From assembly GCF_001678945.1 (NCBI RefSeq), contig NZ_CP015124.1, positions 496,001-560,000 on the forward strand: a DNA stretch of 64,000 bases, read 5' to 3'. The DNA comes from Phaeobacter gallaeciensis (GTDB taxonomy: Bacteria > Pseudomonadota > Alphaproteobacteria > Rhodobacterales > Rhodobacteraceae). The notes beneath the pieces were generated by a model. That model had not been told where the DNA came from. It made no database searches and saw only the letters and a list, made by a program, of their open reading frames with translations. Below, in pieces: positions 9,187 through 20,723 of the stretch; within the stretch, counting starts at the first letter, position 1; every line of letters begins with the position of its first letter. Made by a program: the position numbers and the translations under genes.

Positions 9187-9308
9187 GGGCCGGGCTGCAA
9201 ATGATCGCGACGGGGCGCGTCCATGCCCGCCCTGTCGCCTGAGGGCCTGCCAATAAGGCAAAGGCCACCAAGACGACCGAAGCCACCAAAGCCCCCGGGG
9301 GCACCCGC

Positions 9309-9941
9309 ATGAGCCTTACGCCCGAACTCTTGCTGCATGCCTATTCCGTTGGCGTCTTCCCCATGTCAGAACACCGCGACGACCCGGAGATCTTCTGGGT
9401 TGATCCGAAACGGCGCGGCATCCTGCCTCTGGATGGGTTTCACATCTCCCGCTCCCTCGCGAAACGCATCCGCAACGGCGGCTTTTCGATCACCATCAAC
9501 CGCGATTTCGCTGGTGTGGTCGCCGGCTGCGCCGACCGCCCGGATACCTGGATCAATGGCGAGATTTTCGACCGTTATATGGACCTGCACCGGATCGGCC
9601 ATGCGCATTCGCTTGAGGTACGGCATGGCGATGAACTGGTTGGAGGCGTCTATGGGGTCTCGCTCGGCGCGGCGTTCTTTGGCGAAAGCATGTTCTCGCG
9701 CCAACGGGATGCATCAAAGGTGGCGCTGGCCTATCTGGTGGACCGGTTGCGGCAGGGCGGATTTGTTCTGTGCGACACTCAGTTCCTGACCGATCATCTG
9801 GCCTCGCTCGGCGCGATCGAGATCAGCCGTGCGGCCTATCGGCGGCAATTACGCGACGCCATGGAAGGGAGTGGCGATTTCACCCGCCCGCAGATACCGA
9901 CGCCTCACTCGCTTTTGCAGCGGATGACCCAGACGTCATAG
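9309..9941 (+). CDS. aat: Leucyl/phenylalanyl-tRNA-protein transferase
   Basis: 210 aa cytosolic enzyme that adds Leu or Phe from aminoacyl-tRNA to N-terminal Lys or Arg of proteins, creating N-degrons for ClpAP through ClpS. Family motifs are visible: [14 protein letters not shown] at the start, [21 protein letters not shown], the central [20 protein letters not shown], and [23 protein letters not shown]. The start at 9309 is preceded by a G-rich site. The last 37 bp overlap the end of the convergent DUF2155 gene. Together with Bpt at 58.1 kb, this window encodes both classes of bacterial N-degron transferase. Confidence 0.96.
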   Translation: MSLTPELLLHAYSVGVFPMSEHRDDPEIFWVDPKRRGILPLDGFHISRSLAKRIRNGGFSITINRDFAGVVAGCADRPDTWINGEIFDRYMDLHRIGHAHSLEVRHGDELVGGVYGVSLGAAFFGESMFSRQRDASKVALAYLVDRLRQGGFVLCDTQFLTDHLASLGAIEISRAAYRRQLRDAMEGSGDFTRPQIPTPHSLLQRMTQTS

Positions 9942-10357
9942 CGATTGTGATCCAGCGCGTTCAGCGCCGGGCTTGAGGCGATCATCCAGCCTTCAAAGAA
10001 GACTTCGCCATTGGCTGGGCTGCGCACGGTGAGGAAGGCATAGGCATCGCCGGTCGGGTTGTCAGCAGGATAACGGCATTCGCCCAAAGTCACGATCAGG
10101 CCCAGGATTTCTGCGCTGCCACCGACGGGGATCTCGGCATCCACCGTGCGCCCGTTGACCTTATCAAGGCCGCGCAAAACGGCAGCAGAGCCCGATGCGG
10201 CCTGTTCTTGTGCCGCCTGATCCTGTTCTGACAGCTCCTGCGTAATCACCGCCTGCGCCGCGGCATCCATCGCGGTCAGGCCGAACCCGGCACAAACAGC
10301 GCAGCCCCAAAGCAGCGCCGATCTGACAGTCCGCAGCCGGGCCGCGAGGTGCGTCAC
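9905..10357 (-). CDS. Secreted DUF2155 domain protein
   Basis: 150 aa exported protein of unknown function. An N-terminal signal peptide (about residues 1-35, ending MDAAAQA) is followed by a short Gln/Ala/Glu-rich linker. The DUF2155 module follows: [36 protein letters not shown], then AYAFLTV and [29 protein letters not shown]. The module is typical of Alphaproteobacteria. It overlaps the start region of the mlaD gene by 4 bp and so is probably translated with it, hinting at a cell-envelope role. Confidence 0.88.
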   Translation of the reverse strand: MTHLAARLRTVRSALLWGCAVCAGFGLTAMDAAAQAVITQELSEQDQAAQEQAASGSAAVLRGLDKVNGRTVDAEIPVGGSAEILGLIVTLGECRYPADNPTGDAYAFLTVRSPANGEVFFEGWMIASSPALNALDHNRYDVWVIRCKSE

Positions 10358-10809
10358 TGGTCTTCTCCACCACTTCCGGAAACGAATTTCACCAGAAGCG
10401 AAATCAGGCTGACCGCGCCCTGGGTGTCGAGGATCTCTTCCCCGGCCTCCAGGTTCAGCGGCGAACCACCGGGCATGATCTCGACGAAGTTACCGCCCAG
10501 CAACCCTTCGGAGGAGATCACTGCAGAGCTGTCGTCGGGAATCACGATGCCATTGTCCACGGTAAAACTGGTATCGGCGCGGAAGGTCTGCGGGTTCAGC
10601 TCGACCCCGGTGACGGTGCCGATCTTGACCCCGGCCAGCCGTACGTCAGTGCCGACAGTGACCCCTTCGAGAGAGCGGAAAGAGGCGCTGAGCGGATAGC
10701 CCGCCCCGCCGCGCGACAGGCCCGCAGCCTGTCCAGCGTAGACGGCAAAGGCAAGCGCCGCCGCAACGACAACGCCACCGGCCAGAACCTCTGTGGTATT
10801 ATGGGACAT
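10354..10809 (-). CDS. mlaD: MlaD-type MCE domain lipid transport protein
   Basis: 151 aa. One N-terminal transmembrane anchor (about residues 8-28, VLAGGVVVAAALAFAVYAGQ) is followed by a single MCE domain. The domain has SLEGVTVGTDVRLAGVKIGTVTGVEL and DSSAVISSEGLLGGNFVEIMPGG as core motifs. MlaD hexamers in the inner membrane pass phospholipids between the membranes with the MlaFEB ABC complex. Here the other mla genes are not adjacent, which is usual for Alphaproteobacteria. Neighbours are a DUF2155 protein downstream and the NDUFA12-like gene upstream. Confidence 0.92.
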   Translation of the reverse strand: MSHNTTEVLAGGVVVAAALAFAVYAGQAAGLSRGGAGYPLSASFRSLEGVTVGTDVRLAGVKIGTVTGVELNPQTFRADTSFTVDNGIVIPDDSSAVISSEGLLGGNFVEIMPGGSPLNLEAGEEILDTQGAVSLISLLVKFVSGSGGEDQ

Positions 10810-10864
10810 ATCGCCTGCCTAAATCGTTATTTGTCGTCAGCTGACACCGCAAAGATGTCAGGGG

Positions 10865-11251
10865 TTACTCGGGAACCCAGGCCTCGTAATCGCTGCGTCG
10901 CTCAGGCTCACCGCCCCGGCGGATTGATCCGGCCGGAGCATAGGCCAGCGCGGTGCCGGTCAGGTTTTCCTGATGCGGTTTTTCCCAGGTCTTATGCGCC
11001 AGCGGCTTGTCGCTCGGCACCTCGTCAAAGGTCCGGTGCAGCCAGCCATGCCAGTCGGGGCTGACGCGCGAAGCTTCGGCCTCACCGTTGAACATGACCC
11101 AGCGGCGGCTGTCATCGGCATTGCGGTAGAACACATTGCCCGCGTCATCCTCGCCCACTTTGATGCCTTTGCGGCGGGTGTAGATAGCGGTGTTGAGCGT
11201 GGAGCCGTTCCACCAGGTCACAGCGCGCAGAAGAGAGTTCAGGATTCCCAT
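10865..11251 (-). CDS. NADH:ubiquinone oxidoreductase NDUFA12/B17.2-like subunit
   Basis: 128 aa supernumerary subunit of complex I, homologous to mitochondrial NDUFA12. The start at 11251 follows CGGAGGCACCC; an upstream in-frame ATG at 11317 has no such site. Family hallmarks are [63 protein letters not shown] and the [22 protein letters not shown] stretch. Such accessory subunits are found in alphaproteobacterial complex I and are encoded away from the nuo operon. Confidence 0.95.
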   Translation of the reverse strand: MGILNSLLRAVTWWNGSTLNTAIYTRRKGIKVGEDDAGNVFYRNADDSRRWVMFNGEAEASRVSPDWHGWLHRTFDEVPSDKPLAHKTWEKPHQENLTGTALAYAPAGSIRRGGEPERRSDYEAWVPE

Positions 11252-11359
11252 GGGTGCCTCCGAAAATGTTGCCCCTGATATGGCGTACTTTCGGCGCGAG
11301 GTCCAGTGGGTTGCCACCCTGTGGCTAACAGCATGGCAGGAATTGGCACGATCCCAGGC

Positions 11360-11722
11360 TTACTGGGGCAGAAGGGCCGTAACTTCGATTTCAATCCGGT
11401 ACTTTGGATCGATCAGCCCGCATTCGATCATGGTTGCAGCGGGGGGATTATCCCCAAAGGTTTCAGCCAGCATCTGCCAGCAGGCGTCGAATTCAGCCCG
11501 GTCCGGCAGGTAATAGTTCACCCGCACCACATCGGCAAAGGAAGCGCCCGCCTCAGCCAGTGCCTTTGCAATGATATCCAGCGCCGAGCGGCACTGGGAG
11601 ACAACATCCTCCCCCTGCCCCACAGTGCCTGCGACATGCACGAAACCGCCCGCTACAACGGCCCGGCAATAGCCGACCTTCTTCTCGAATTCGCCACCGG
11701 ATGAAATGCGCTTGATGGTCAT
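11360..11722 (-). CDS. RidA/YjgF/YER057c family protein
   Basis: 120 aa. RidA proteins are trimers that hydrolyse reactive enamine/imine intermediates released by PLP enzymes; some branches have other roles. The start at 11722 follows GAGAGAGGAGCATTCT. Visible motifs are YCRAVVAGGFVHVAGTVG, ALAEAGASFADVVRVNYYL and the C-terminal IEIEVTALLP. The usual substrate-binding arginine before the C-terminal EIE is replaced by a YRIEIEVTAL context, in which an Arg is retained. The gene stands alone in its orientation after a small hypothetical gene. Confidence 0.9.
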   Translation of the reverse strand: MTIKRISSGGEFEKKVGYCRAVVAGGFVHVAGTVGQGEDVVSQCRSALDIIAKALAEAGASFADVVRVNYYLPDRAEFDACWQMLAETFGDNPPAATMIECGLIDPKYRIEIEVTALLPQ

Positions 11723-11749
11723 AGAATGCTCCTCTCTCAATTACGGTCA

Positions 11750-12277
11750 CTAATCCCCAAACCGGATGCGTGCGGCAAGCCGTCTCTCGTTGCTGTAGAG
11801 AAACAGGGTATCTGAATACTGTCTGTACACGAACCAAGCGCCAGAACTGTAAAGAGTGTCCTTCAATTCAGTGGATAGCTCCATTGGCCAATACTTGGCG
11901 CAAGTGTCGATGTGGTCATAGTGATTTACAGGTGGCTCCGCCCGTGGGCTTTCGACCCACTGTCCGCCGAACCGGAATTGCCAACCCATTTCATCATCTA
12001 TCCAAGTAGGCGGCTGTTCTGGCGCATCTGGCCCCAAACGCACGATGGCATATGTACAGTCCCAGGTCTCGGCATCTTTTGCGTGAAACCGACGTGTTGC
12101 CAGAACCTCTGCCACCGGAAGGTGCCCGGAAAAAACATCGCGCGCATATATCGGATCGTATGTCTGGCGGTTCTTCTCCGGCATCCAGGTGAAAAGATAC
12201 CACCAAACCCCATAGAAAAAGGCGAACGTCAAAATGACGTTCGCCCCTCTGCGCAACAGCGCAAATGCGATCCACAT
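11750..12277 (-). CDS. Hypothetical membrane-anchored protein
   Basis: 175 aa, family not recognised. One N-terminal transmembrane helix (about residues 13-30, NVILTFAFFYGVWWYLF) precedes a tryptophan- and tyrosine-rich extracytoplasmic domain of about 140 residues. The domain includes ATRRFHAKDAETWDCTYAIV and MGWQFRFGGQWVESPRAEPP. Two cysteines (in WDCTYA and DTCAKYW) could form a disulfide. The gene begins 7 bp after the clpX stop and is weakly preceded by a ribosome-binding site. Its base use looks more AT-rich than the flanking genes, a possible sign of later arrival. No function is proposed. Confidence 0.7.
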   Translation of the reverse strand: MWIAFALLRRGANVILTFAFFYGVWWYLFTWMPEKNRQTYDPIYARDVFSGHLPVAEVLATRRFHAKDAETWDCTYAIVRLGPDAPEQPPTWIDDEMGWQFRFGGQWVESPRAEPPVNHYDHIDTCAKYWPMELSTELKDTLYSSGAWFVYRQYSDTLFLYSNERRLAARIRFGD

Positions 12278-12284
12278 CAGCGGG

Positions 12285-13550
12285 TTAACCGGCCGATGCG
12301 GATTCCTTTTCGTCAGCGTAGATCATCAGAGGCTGCGCATCCGATGTCACCGCTTCCTCGTTCACGACTACCTTGGTGACGTTCTCCATGCCCGGCAATT
12401 CGAACATGGTGTCGAGCAGGATATCTTCGAGGATCGAGCGCAGGCCCCGGGCACCGGTTTTGCGTTCGATGGCTTTCTTGGCAATTGCCATCAGCGCCTC
12501 GTCGGTGAAGTCCAGCTCGGTGTCTTCCAGCTCGAACAGGCGCTGGTACTGTTTGATCAGCGCGTTCTTCGGCTTGGTCAGGATGGTGACAAGCGCGTCC
12601 TCATCCAGATCTTCCAGCGTTGCCAGAACCGGCAGACGGCCAACAAATTCCGGGATCAGGCCGAATTTCAGCAGATCTTCGGGTTCAAGATCCTGGAAGA
12701 TCTCGCCCACACCGCGGTCATCGTTGTCACGCACATCGGCGCCAAAGCCCATGGCAGAGCCCTTGCCGCGCTGCGCGATGATCCGGTCGAGACCGGCAAA
12801 GGCACCGCCGCAGATGAACAGGATGTTGGTGGTGTCCACTTGCAGGAATTCCTGCTGCGGATGCTTGCGCCCGCCCTGCGGCGGAACCGAAGCAACGGTA
12901 CCTTCCATCAGTTTCAGCAGCGCCTGCTGCACGCCCTCGCCCGACACGTCGCGAGTGATCGAGGGGTTTTCCGACTTGCGGGTGATCTTGTCGACCTCGT
13001 CGATATAGACGATGCCGCGCTGCGCGCGCTCGACGTTGTATTCTGACGCCTGCAACAGCTTGAGGATGATGTTCTCCACATCCTCGCCCACGTAACCGGC
13101 TTCGGTAAGCGTGGTGGCGTCAGCCATGGTAAAGGGCACATCCAGAATACGCGCCAGCGTCTGCGCCAGCAGCGTCTTGCCGCAGCCGGTGGGGCCGATC
13201 AGCAGGATGTTGGATTTCGCCAGTTCGATATCGCTGGCGGTTTTCTGCGCGTGGTTCAAACGCTTGTAGTGGTTGTGCACCGCCACCGAAAGAACCCGCT
13301 TTGCCGTGGCCTGACCGATCACATAATCGTCAAGAACCTCGCAGATGTCCTTGGGCGTGGGCACGCCATCGGTGGCCTTCAGCCCCGACGCCTTGGTTTC
13401 TTCGCGGATGATGTCCATGCACAGTTCGACGCATTCGTCGCAGATGAACACGGTCGGTCCTGCAATCAGCTTGCGCACCTCATGCTGGCTTTTGCCGCAG
13501 AAGGAACAGTAAAGCGTGTTCTTGCTGTCGCCGCTTGAGTTCGTTGCCAT
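12285..13550 (-). CDS. clpX: ATP-dependent Clp protease ATP-binding subunit ClpX
   Basis: 421 aa AAA+ unfoldase that recognises tagged proteins and threads them into ClpP. The N-terminal zinc-binding domain has four cysteines (C15, C18, C37, C40). Walker A GPTGCGKT is at 119-126, and the pore loop GYVGED and Walker [11 protein letters not shown] are present. The ClpP-binding IGF-type loop is seen near [15 protein letters not shown]. The length matches the family. It lies downstream of clpP but is separated from it by 144 bp containing a hairpin, so it may have its own promoter. Confidence 0.98.
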   Translation of the reverse strand: MATNSSGDSKNTLYCSFCGKSQHEVRKLIAGPTVFICDECVELCMDIIREETKASGLKATDGVPTPKDICEVLDDYVIGQATAKRVLSVAVHNHYKRLNHAQKTASDIELAKSNILLIGPTGCGKTLLAQTLARILDVPFTMADATTLTEAGYVGEDVENIILKLLQASEYNVERAQRGIVYIDEVDKITRKSENPSITRDVSGEGVQQALLKLMEGTVASVPPQGGRKHPQQEFLQVDTTNILFICGGAFAGLDRIIAQRGKGSAMGFGADVRDNDDRGVGEIFQDLEPEDLLKFGLIPEFVGRLPVLATLEDLDEDALVTILTKPKNALIKQYQRLFELEDTELDFTDEALMAIAKKAIERKTGARGLRSILEDILLDTMFELPGMENVTKVVVNEEAVTSDAQPLMIYADEKESASAG

Positions 13551-13647
13551 GATCTACCTTTCAGTCCGCTCGGGCCGAAAAAGAGCCGTCAGCCCCCTTC
13601 GCCTTTTTGACAGCTTAAGACACTGCTCAAGCGGTCACAATGTCAAA

Positions 13648-13674
13648 GTGTGCCCCAAAGGGATAGGGGCACAC
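13648..13674 (-). terminator. Hairpin after clpP, weak terminator
   Basis: A 9-bp perfect stem (GTGTGCCCC and GGGGCACAC) lies about 20 bp past the clpP stop. On the transcribed strand it is followed by TTTGACATT rather than a long T run, so it may partly terminate between clpP and clpX. Confidence 0.5.
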
Positions 13675-13694
13675 ACCCAGTTGATCTACCGGGC

Positions 13695-14327
13695 TTAGCT
13701 GGTTTCGTCGTCGCCTTTGCTGCGGCTTTCGACGATTTCGTCAATCAGGCCAAAGGCCTTGGCTTCTTCGGGCGACATGAAATTGTCACGCTCCAGCGCG
13801 CTTTCGACCTTCTCGTATTCCTGGCCGGTGTGCTTCACGTAAATTTCATTGAGGCGGCGCTTCAGCTTCAGCGTTTCCTCGGCGTGGATCATGATGTCGG
13901 TCGCCTGACCCTGATACCCGCCGGACGGCTGGTGTACCATCACGCGGCTGTTGGGCAGCGAAAAGCGCATGCCGGGCTCACCCGCGGTCAGCAGAAGCGA
14001 GCCCATCGAGGCCGCCTGACCAATCACCAGGGTCGAGACCTTGGGCTTGATGTACTGCATGGTGTCGTAGATCGACAGGCCCGAGGTCACAACACCGCCG
14101 GGGCTGTTGATATACATCGAGATTTCCTTGGACGGGTTTTCAGCCTCAAGGTGCAGCAGCTGTGCCACGACCAGCGAGCTCATCCCATCGTGAACCGGAC
14201 CGTTGAGGAAGATGATACGCTCTTTCAGCAGGCGCGAGAAGATATCGTAGGCGCGCTCACCCCGGCTGGTCTGTTCAACCACCATGGGCACCAGAGTGTT
14301 CATGTATGTTTCTGTCGGATCAATCAT
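13695..14327 (-). CDS. clpP: ATP-dependent Clp protease proteolytic subunit ClpP
   Basis: 210 aa serine peptidase that forms the tetradecameric chamber for ClpX/ClpA substrates. I chose the start at 14327 ([19 protein letters not shown]) because it gives the usual length and conserved beginning; an in-frame ATG at 14363 would add 12 residues not typical of the family. Catalytic Ser107 lies in [11 protein letters not shown] and His132 in VMVHQPSGG. The conserved [12 protein letters not shown]-terminal segment is present. It is the first gene of the clpP-clpX pair. Confidence 0.97.
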   Translation of the reverse strand: MIDPTETYMNTLVPMVVEQTSRGERAYDIFSRLLKERIIFLNGPVHDGMSSLVVAQLLHLEAENPSKEISMYINSPGGVVTSGLSIYDTMQYIKPKVSTLVIGQAASMGSLLLTAGEPGMRFSLPNSRVMVHQPSGGYQGQATDIMIHAEETLKLKRRLNEIYVKHTGQEYEKVESALERDNFMSPEEAKAFGLIDEIVESRSKGDDETS

Positions 14328-14586
14328 TAGGACCTGCCTGCTTTGAATTATGTCCGCCATCATATCGGACCAACTGTTACCTGAGTCTTAGTGCTCGCCC
14401 AAAAGGCCTGCAAGGGGCGGTATGCGAATTTAAACCGCCTGCGCCCGTCCTGCCGCTCCTCCTGCGACCGGTTCCGCACCCCGGGTCGGCAGGTCGCTAT
14501 TCGCGAATCCCCGGTCGCAATTCCCCGGCCTGCCTGCAAAACTCTGGCTTAAGACACAGAGACACTCCCGGCGGCGGATCCATGCC

Positions 14587-15594
14587 ATGACAGATGACAG
14601 CTTCGTTCAAAAAGGTGCGGCGGCAAAGCTGGACGTGCCATTTGAAGGGGAACCGCAGGATTTCTATTTCCTGCTGCTGAAAAAGGCGACGATGCTGCCC
14701 GTCGCAGCCGCAATCGAACCTCTGCGGATCGCCAATCAGGTCACCAACACGCGGCTTTATCGCTGGTTCGTGATGACCGAGGATGGCGAACCGATCCGGT
14801 GTTCAAACGGGATGATGATTACGCCGGACATGCCCCTGCGCCCCCTGCCCGCCGACAGTCTTGGCTTTGTCTGCGCCGGCGTGGAACCCCAAAGCACCGC
14901 TGGCGAGGCCACGCTCAACTGGCTGCGCCGCGAAAGCCGCTTTGGCCGCTCCATCGGTGGCATCTGCACGGGCGCCTTTGCACTGGCTCAGGCCGGACTT
15001 ATCAAGGATCAGAAATTCACCCTGCACTGGGAGAACCAGCCGGGGTTCATCGAACGATTTCCGCGCCTGACTCCATCCGCCAATACATTCGAGGTTTCGG
15101 GCCCCCTGATGACCTGCGGCGGCGGCAATGCCGCGACCGACCTGATGCTGAGCCTCATTGAAGCGCGCCACGGCAAACAGCTGGCCATTATCGTGGCCGA
15201 CATGTGCCTGCATGCCCGCTCCGGCGGACAGGCCGCGCCGCAGAAGTCGAATTTCGCGGTTGCCATTGGCAGCCGCAACCAGCGCCTGCTTAACGCCTTG
15301 CAGCTGATGCAGGAAGCGATCGAAGAACCGCTTCAGATCGGCGATCTTTGCGCCCGATTGGATATCTCCCGTCGCCAGCTGGAGCGGCTTTTTGCCCGCT
15401 ACCTGAACCAGAGCCCGATGCACGTCTATTGCGATATGCGGCTCAGCCATGCCTTTGCCCTGATGAATGAAACCTCGATGTCGGTGACCGAGATCGCGCT
15501 GGCTTCGGGCTTCAACAGCACCACGCATTTTTCTCGCCAGTTCAAACGCAAATTCGGTGCCAGCCCGCATTTCTTCCGTAAAGGCTGGTCCTGA
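14587..15594 (+). CDS. GlxA family transcriptional regulator (amidotransferase-like plus AraC HTH)
   Basis: 335 aa. Residues about 20-205 form a DJ-1/PfpI-like fold with the conserved IGGICTGAFALAQAGLI nucleophile-elbow region, here as a ligand-sensing domain. Residues about 235-333 form the AraC helix-turn-helix pair (IGDLCARLDISRRQLERLFARYLNQSP and SVTEIALASGFNSTTHFSRQFKRKFG). Relatives (GbdR, CdhR, ArgR of Pseudomonas) activate catabolism of glycine betaine, carnitine or arginine. No catabolic gene adjoins it here, so its inducer and targets are open. It is transcribed divergently from clpP with a 259-bp gap. Confidence 0.9.
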   Translation: MTDDSFVQKGAAAKLDVPFEGEPQDFYFLLLKKATMLPVAAAIEPLRIANQVTNTRLYRWFVMTEDGEPIRCSNGMMITPDMPLRPLPADSLGFVCAGVEPQSTAGEATLNWLRRESRFGRSIGGICTGAFALAQAGLIKDQKFTLHWENQPGFIERFPRLTPSANTFEVSGPLMTCGGGNAATDLMLSLIEARHGKQLAIIVADMCLHARSGGQAAPQKSNFAVAIGSRNQRLLNALQLMQEAIEEPLQIGDLCARLDISRRQLERLFARYLNQSPMHVYCDMRLSHAFALMNETSMSVTEIALASGFNSTTHFSRQFKRKFGASPHFFRKGWS

Positions 15595-15628
15595 CACTCA
15601 ACGGGCTGATGCCCGGCGCCCAAGTAAG

Positions 15629-15666
15629 AACGCCCCGGCAAATGCCGGGGCGTTGGTTGTTTTTCG
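15629..15666 (+). terminator. Rho-independent terminator between the GlxA regulator and katG
   Basis: An 11-bp stem (AACGCCCCGGC and GCCGGGGCGTT) has an AAAT loop and a T-rich tail (GGTTGTTTTT). It sits between convergent genes and can serve both, with the better T tract on the plus strand. Confidence 0.85.
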
Positions 15667-15687
15667 GACAGATCAGACAGGCCGTGT

Positions 15688-17916
<2,229 letters not shown>

Positions 17917-18093
17917 TTATTGCTACGTTTCTGTCGTCGTGGCGCGACATCTGCCCCGGAATGGGCCATTCCAGAAGGACAAGTGTCTGTCAGGAGAAGA
18001 GCCTTTGCGTGGAGTGCAGAAACTCAGATCGGATCCGCAGCCCTAAAGGCCTCCCTCCTTTAACCTAGAAACGTTCTAACAAATCCGTGCGAT

Positions 18094-18110
18094 AAAAATA
18101 AGTTATTTTT
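18094..18110. promoter_or_regulatory. AT-rich palindrome upstream of katG
   Basis: A perfect 8-bp inverted repeat, AAAAATAAGTTATTTTT, has a single central base. It lies between the OxyR-like site and katG, where the -35/-10 region would be expected. It could be part of the promoter or a site for a second regulator. Confidence 0.5.
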
Positions 18111-18112
18111 AC

Positions 18113-18138
18113 TGATAGCAATCATAGCAAATTCCTAT
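18113..18138. promoter_or_regulatory. Putative OxyR binding site for katG
   Basis: Positions 18124-18138 read ATAG-N7-CTAT, the half-motif of the OxyR consensus. An additional ATAG lies at 18115-18118, 9 bp before it. OxyR binds such repeats upstream of katG in many proteobacteria. No oxyR gene is in this window. Confidence 0.6.
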
Positions 18139-18200
18139 GCCTTTGTTCGCGGATGCGCGAACCACAGCGACCCAGCCAACAATCAATCCTGATCGGCAAT

Positions 18201-18235
18201 AAAAAACAGGCGCGGAAGCGATCCGCGCCTGTTTT
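18201..18235 (-). terminator. Rho-independent terminator after soxD
   Basis: A 13-bp stem (AACAGGCGCGGA and its complement) around a short loop is followed on the minus strand by TTTTTTATTG. It closes the leftward sox operon and separates it from katG. Confidence 0.88.
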
Positions 18236-18318
18236 CAGAAATGTATTGCCAGGTGGACTGCCCGGCCCCGCCGCCCCATGAAGAGCGGCAATGCCAGAAC
18301 CATATGGCCGTCAGACCA

Positions 18319-19374
18319 TCAGCCGCCGAAAGACTTCAGATAGGCGATGACCGCTTCGATGTCGTCGTCTTTCTTCAGCCCAGCAAAGGACATTTTGGTC
18401 TTTTTCATGTATTTCTTCGGCTTTGCCAGAAAGGCAGAAAGCTCTTCTTCGGTCCAGACCAGACCGTCTTCATTGGCCGACTTCATGGCCTTGGAATAAC
18501 GGAAGCCTTCCACAGCACCAGCAGCGTGACCAACGATCCCGTTCAGAACCGGACCGGTCTTGTTCTTGGCTTTGTCACCCACCTGGTGGCAAGACTTACA
18601 CTTTTTGAAGACCTTTTCGCCATCTGCAACCAGTTCAGGGTCCAGCGCGGCAACCTCTTCCACCGGCTCAGCGGCGGCAGGCTCTTCCGCCTTGGCCTCT
18701 TCAACCACGGCTTCACCGGTTTCCGCCGGAGGGACTTCGCCGGTTTCGTCCGGGGTAACATCGAGAACCGCCGCACGCATGGTGATTTCCACGCTGTCCT
18801 TGCAGTTTTCCATGCAAGGCGTGTCGGTCCAGAAATGCGCTTCGGAGGTCAGGCGGTCATCGACGATGAAGCCATCCGCGTTGGGCATTTCCACATCCAG
18901 GAAGTTCTCGTTCGACAGGGTGAACTCGTCATCCACCAGATCGTTGGAGTACAGGATATAGGCCACGATGGCATAGACCTCATCCGGTTCCAGCGTCTGC
19001 GCCGCGCCAAAGGGCATCGAGCGGTTGACGTAGTCCCACGTCGTCGACAGATGCGGCCAGTAGGAACCGACCGTCTTCAGCGGGTCCTCGTGGTCCAGCG
19101 TGTCGGCACCGCCCGCCAGTTTCGGCCAGTTGCCAACGCCCTCGGCGAAATCGCCATGGCAGACAGCGCATTGTTCGGCAAAAATTTCTTCGCCGGTGAA
19201 GACATCACCGGAACCTTCGGGCAGGCCGGTGCCATCGGGACTGACGTCCTGGTTCCACGCAGCGATCTCTTCGGGCAGTGCCGGGCGGCCCAGTCCGAAT
19301 TTCTCTGCATAGGCAGGCACCGCCAAGGCGGTGGCCACTGCTGTTGCTGCGATCAGATTAGGAAACTTCGACAT
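18319..19374 (-). CDS. soxD: SoxD, di-haem c-type cytochrome subunit of sulfane dehydrogenase SoxCD
   Basis: 351 aa periplasmic protein. Residues 1-23 form a signal peptide ending AYA. Two c-type haem sites are present: CAVCH at 69-73 and CKSCH at 259-263. They are joined by an acidic Glu/Ala/Pro linker (about 208-248). The N-terminal domain has the SoxD pattern GDFAEGVGNWPKLAGG and MPFGAAQTLEPDEVYAIVAYIL; the C-terminal domain resembles a class I cytochrome c with Met ligand in KKTKMSFAGL. SoxD takes electrons from SoxC during oxidation of the SoxY-bound sulfane sulfur. It overlaps soxC by 17 bp and is the last sox gene here. Confidence 0.96.
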   Translation of the reverse strand: MSKFPNLIAATAVATALAVPAYAEKFGLGRPALPEEIAAWNQDVSPDGTGLPEGSGDVFTGEEIFAEQCAVCHGDFAEGVGNWPKLAGGADTLDHEDPLKTVGSYWPHLSTTWDYVNRSMPFGAAQTLEPDEVYAIVAYILYSNDLVDDEFTLSNENFLDVEMPNADGFIVDDRLTSEAHFWTDTPCMENCKDSVEITMRAAVLDVTPDETGEVPPAETGEAVVEEAKAEEPAAAEPVEEVAALDPELVADGEKVFKKCKSCHQVGDKAKNKTGPVLNGIVGHAAGAVEGFRYSKAMKSANEDGLVWTEEELSAFLAKPKKYMKKTKMSFAGLKKDDDIEAVIAYLKSFGG

Positions 19375-20641
19375 TTTCCGCCTCTCCGTTTGCCTTCACC
19401 CACCAGGTCTGGATGGAATTGTTGTGATAGATCGAGTTCAGACCACGCACGTCGCGCAGCTGGGTCTTGGTCGGCTGCACGTAGCCCGAGCTGTCGCGGG
19501 CGCGGCTTTGCAGGAACATTTCCTGACCGTCCCAGTCGATATCGAGGTAGAAGCGCGTCAGCGCCTTATCGGTTCCGGGCGCCGCAAGGCGGGCCTCATT
19601 CCAAGTCTTGCCGCCATCAATGGAGACATCAACGCCGGTGATGTGGCCGCGACCGGACCAGGCCAGACCGGTGATGACCAGCGGACCCTTGCCGTGGGTG
19701 ATCGGCGACTGCGGGCTGGGGCTGGTGACAACGGATTTCGCATCCATTTCCCAGGTCCATTTGCGGCTGGTGCCGTCGGCCAGCGTGTCGGTGTACTTCG
19801 AGGTTTCCTCGCGGGATTCAACCGGGCCGTTGGTGACTTCGATGCGACGCAGCCACTTGACCCACATGTTGCCTTCCCAGCCGGGAACGACCAGGCGCAC
19901 CGGATAGCCGTGCTCTTTGCGCAGGGCTTCGCCGTTGGCCTTGAAGGCGACCAGAACGTCATCGAGCGCCTTGTCCATCGGGATCGAACGGCCGTTAGAG
20001 GAGGCATCGGCGCCTTCCACGTAGACCCATTTGTCCTTCAGATCGCCTGCTGCATCCAGACCGGCCTCTTCCAGCAGCGTGCGCAAGCTGACGCCGGAAT
20101 ATTCCATGTTGTGGATCATGCCGTGGGTGAACTGGGCGCCGTTCAGCTGGGCACCGGCCCATTCCATGCCCGAGTTCGCCGCGCATTCGCAGAAGTAGAC
20201 GCGGTTTTCACGGGGAAAACGCTCCAGATCGGCGTAGGAGAAGACCAGCGGCGTGTCGACCAGACCGTTGATCATCAGGCGGTAGTCTTCTTTCTTCAGC
20301 TCGATCGCGCCCGAGTGGTGACGTTCGAACGCACAACCCTGCGGCGTGATGGTGCCATCCAGGGCGTGGATCGGGGTAAAGTTGATCGACGAAATCGTAT
20401 CGGCGGTCAGCCATTCCACGTTGCGGCGGATCACATCCGATTCATAGCTGATCGGAAGACCATACGGGGTGGCGTCGACGCCATCACCCAAGCCGCTGGC
20501 CCATTCCTGGACTTCCGTGATCAGCGGGTCAGGCCCGGCCGCCTGGGCCGCACCAGCAACCGCAGATCCGGCCCCGGCCGCAGCCGCACCCGCCAGAAAC
20601 TGACGGCGCGACGGGGTGAAACCCTTTGAATTATCGCTCAT
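19358..20641 (-). CDS. soxC: SoxC, molybdenum subunit of sulfane dehydrogenase
   Basis: 427 aa Mo-pterin protein of the sulfite oxidase family. The start at 20641 gives good spacing to GGAGGC; an ATG 9 bp upstream (20650) is an alternative. A twin-arginine signal (SRRQFLAGAAAAGAGSAVAGAAQA) predicts folded export with cofactor. The Mo-binding region VYFCECAANSGMEWAG contains Cys151 and Cys153, the latter in the family position of the molybdenum ligand. The C-terminal dimerisation domain includes GRGHITGVDVSIDGGKTW. With SoxD it oxidises SoxY-cysteine persulfide by six electrons. Confidence 0.96.
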   Translation of the reverse strand: MSDNSKGFTPSRRQFLAGAAAAGAGSAVAGAAQAAGPDPLITEVQEWASGLGDGVDATPYGLPISYESDVIRRNVEWLTADTISSINFTPIHALDGTITPQGCAFERHHSGAIELKKEDYRLMINGLVDTPLVFSYADLERFPRENRVYFCECAANSGMEWAGAQLNGAQFTHGMIHNMEYSGVSLRTLLEEAGLDAAGDLKDKWVYVEGADASSNGRSIPMDKALDDVLVAFKANGEALRKEHGYPVRLVVPGWEGNMWVKWLRRIEVTNGPVESREETSKYTDTLADGTSRKWTWEMDAKSVVTSPSPQSPITHGKGPLVITGLAWSGRGHITGVDVSIDGGKTWNEARLAAPGTDKALTRFYLDIDWDGQEMFLQSRARDSSGYVQPTKTQLRDVRGLNSIYHNNSIQTWWVKANGEAENVEVS

Positions 20642-20723
20642 CTTGTTCATGCCTCCATATTTAGATGAGTGCCCTGGCAGGGCCCCATCGGCGCAAAATT
20701 TGCCCGTCAGGCGGCGGCGCTGA

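Noticed and set aside
14328-14420. Heat-shock (RpoH-like) promoter upstream of clpP.
   Set aside because: A CTTG element exists, but the expected -10 sequence is not convincing.
18050-18062. Strong ribosome-binding-like AAAGGAGGGAGG on the minus strand in the katG leader.
   Set aside because: No start codon at a usable distance opens a plausible frame.
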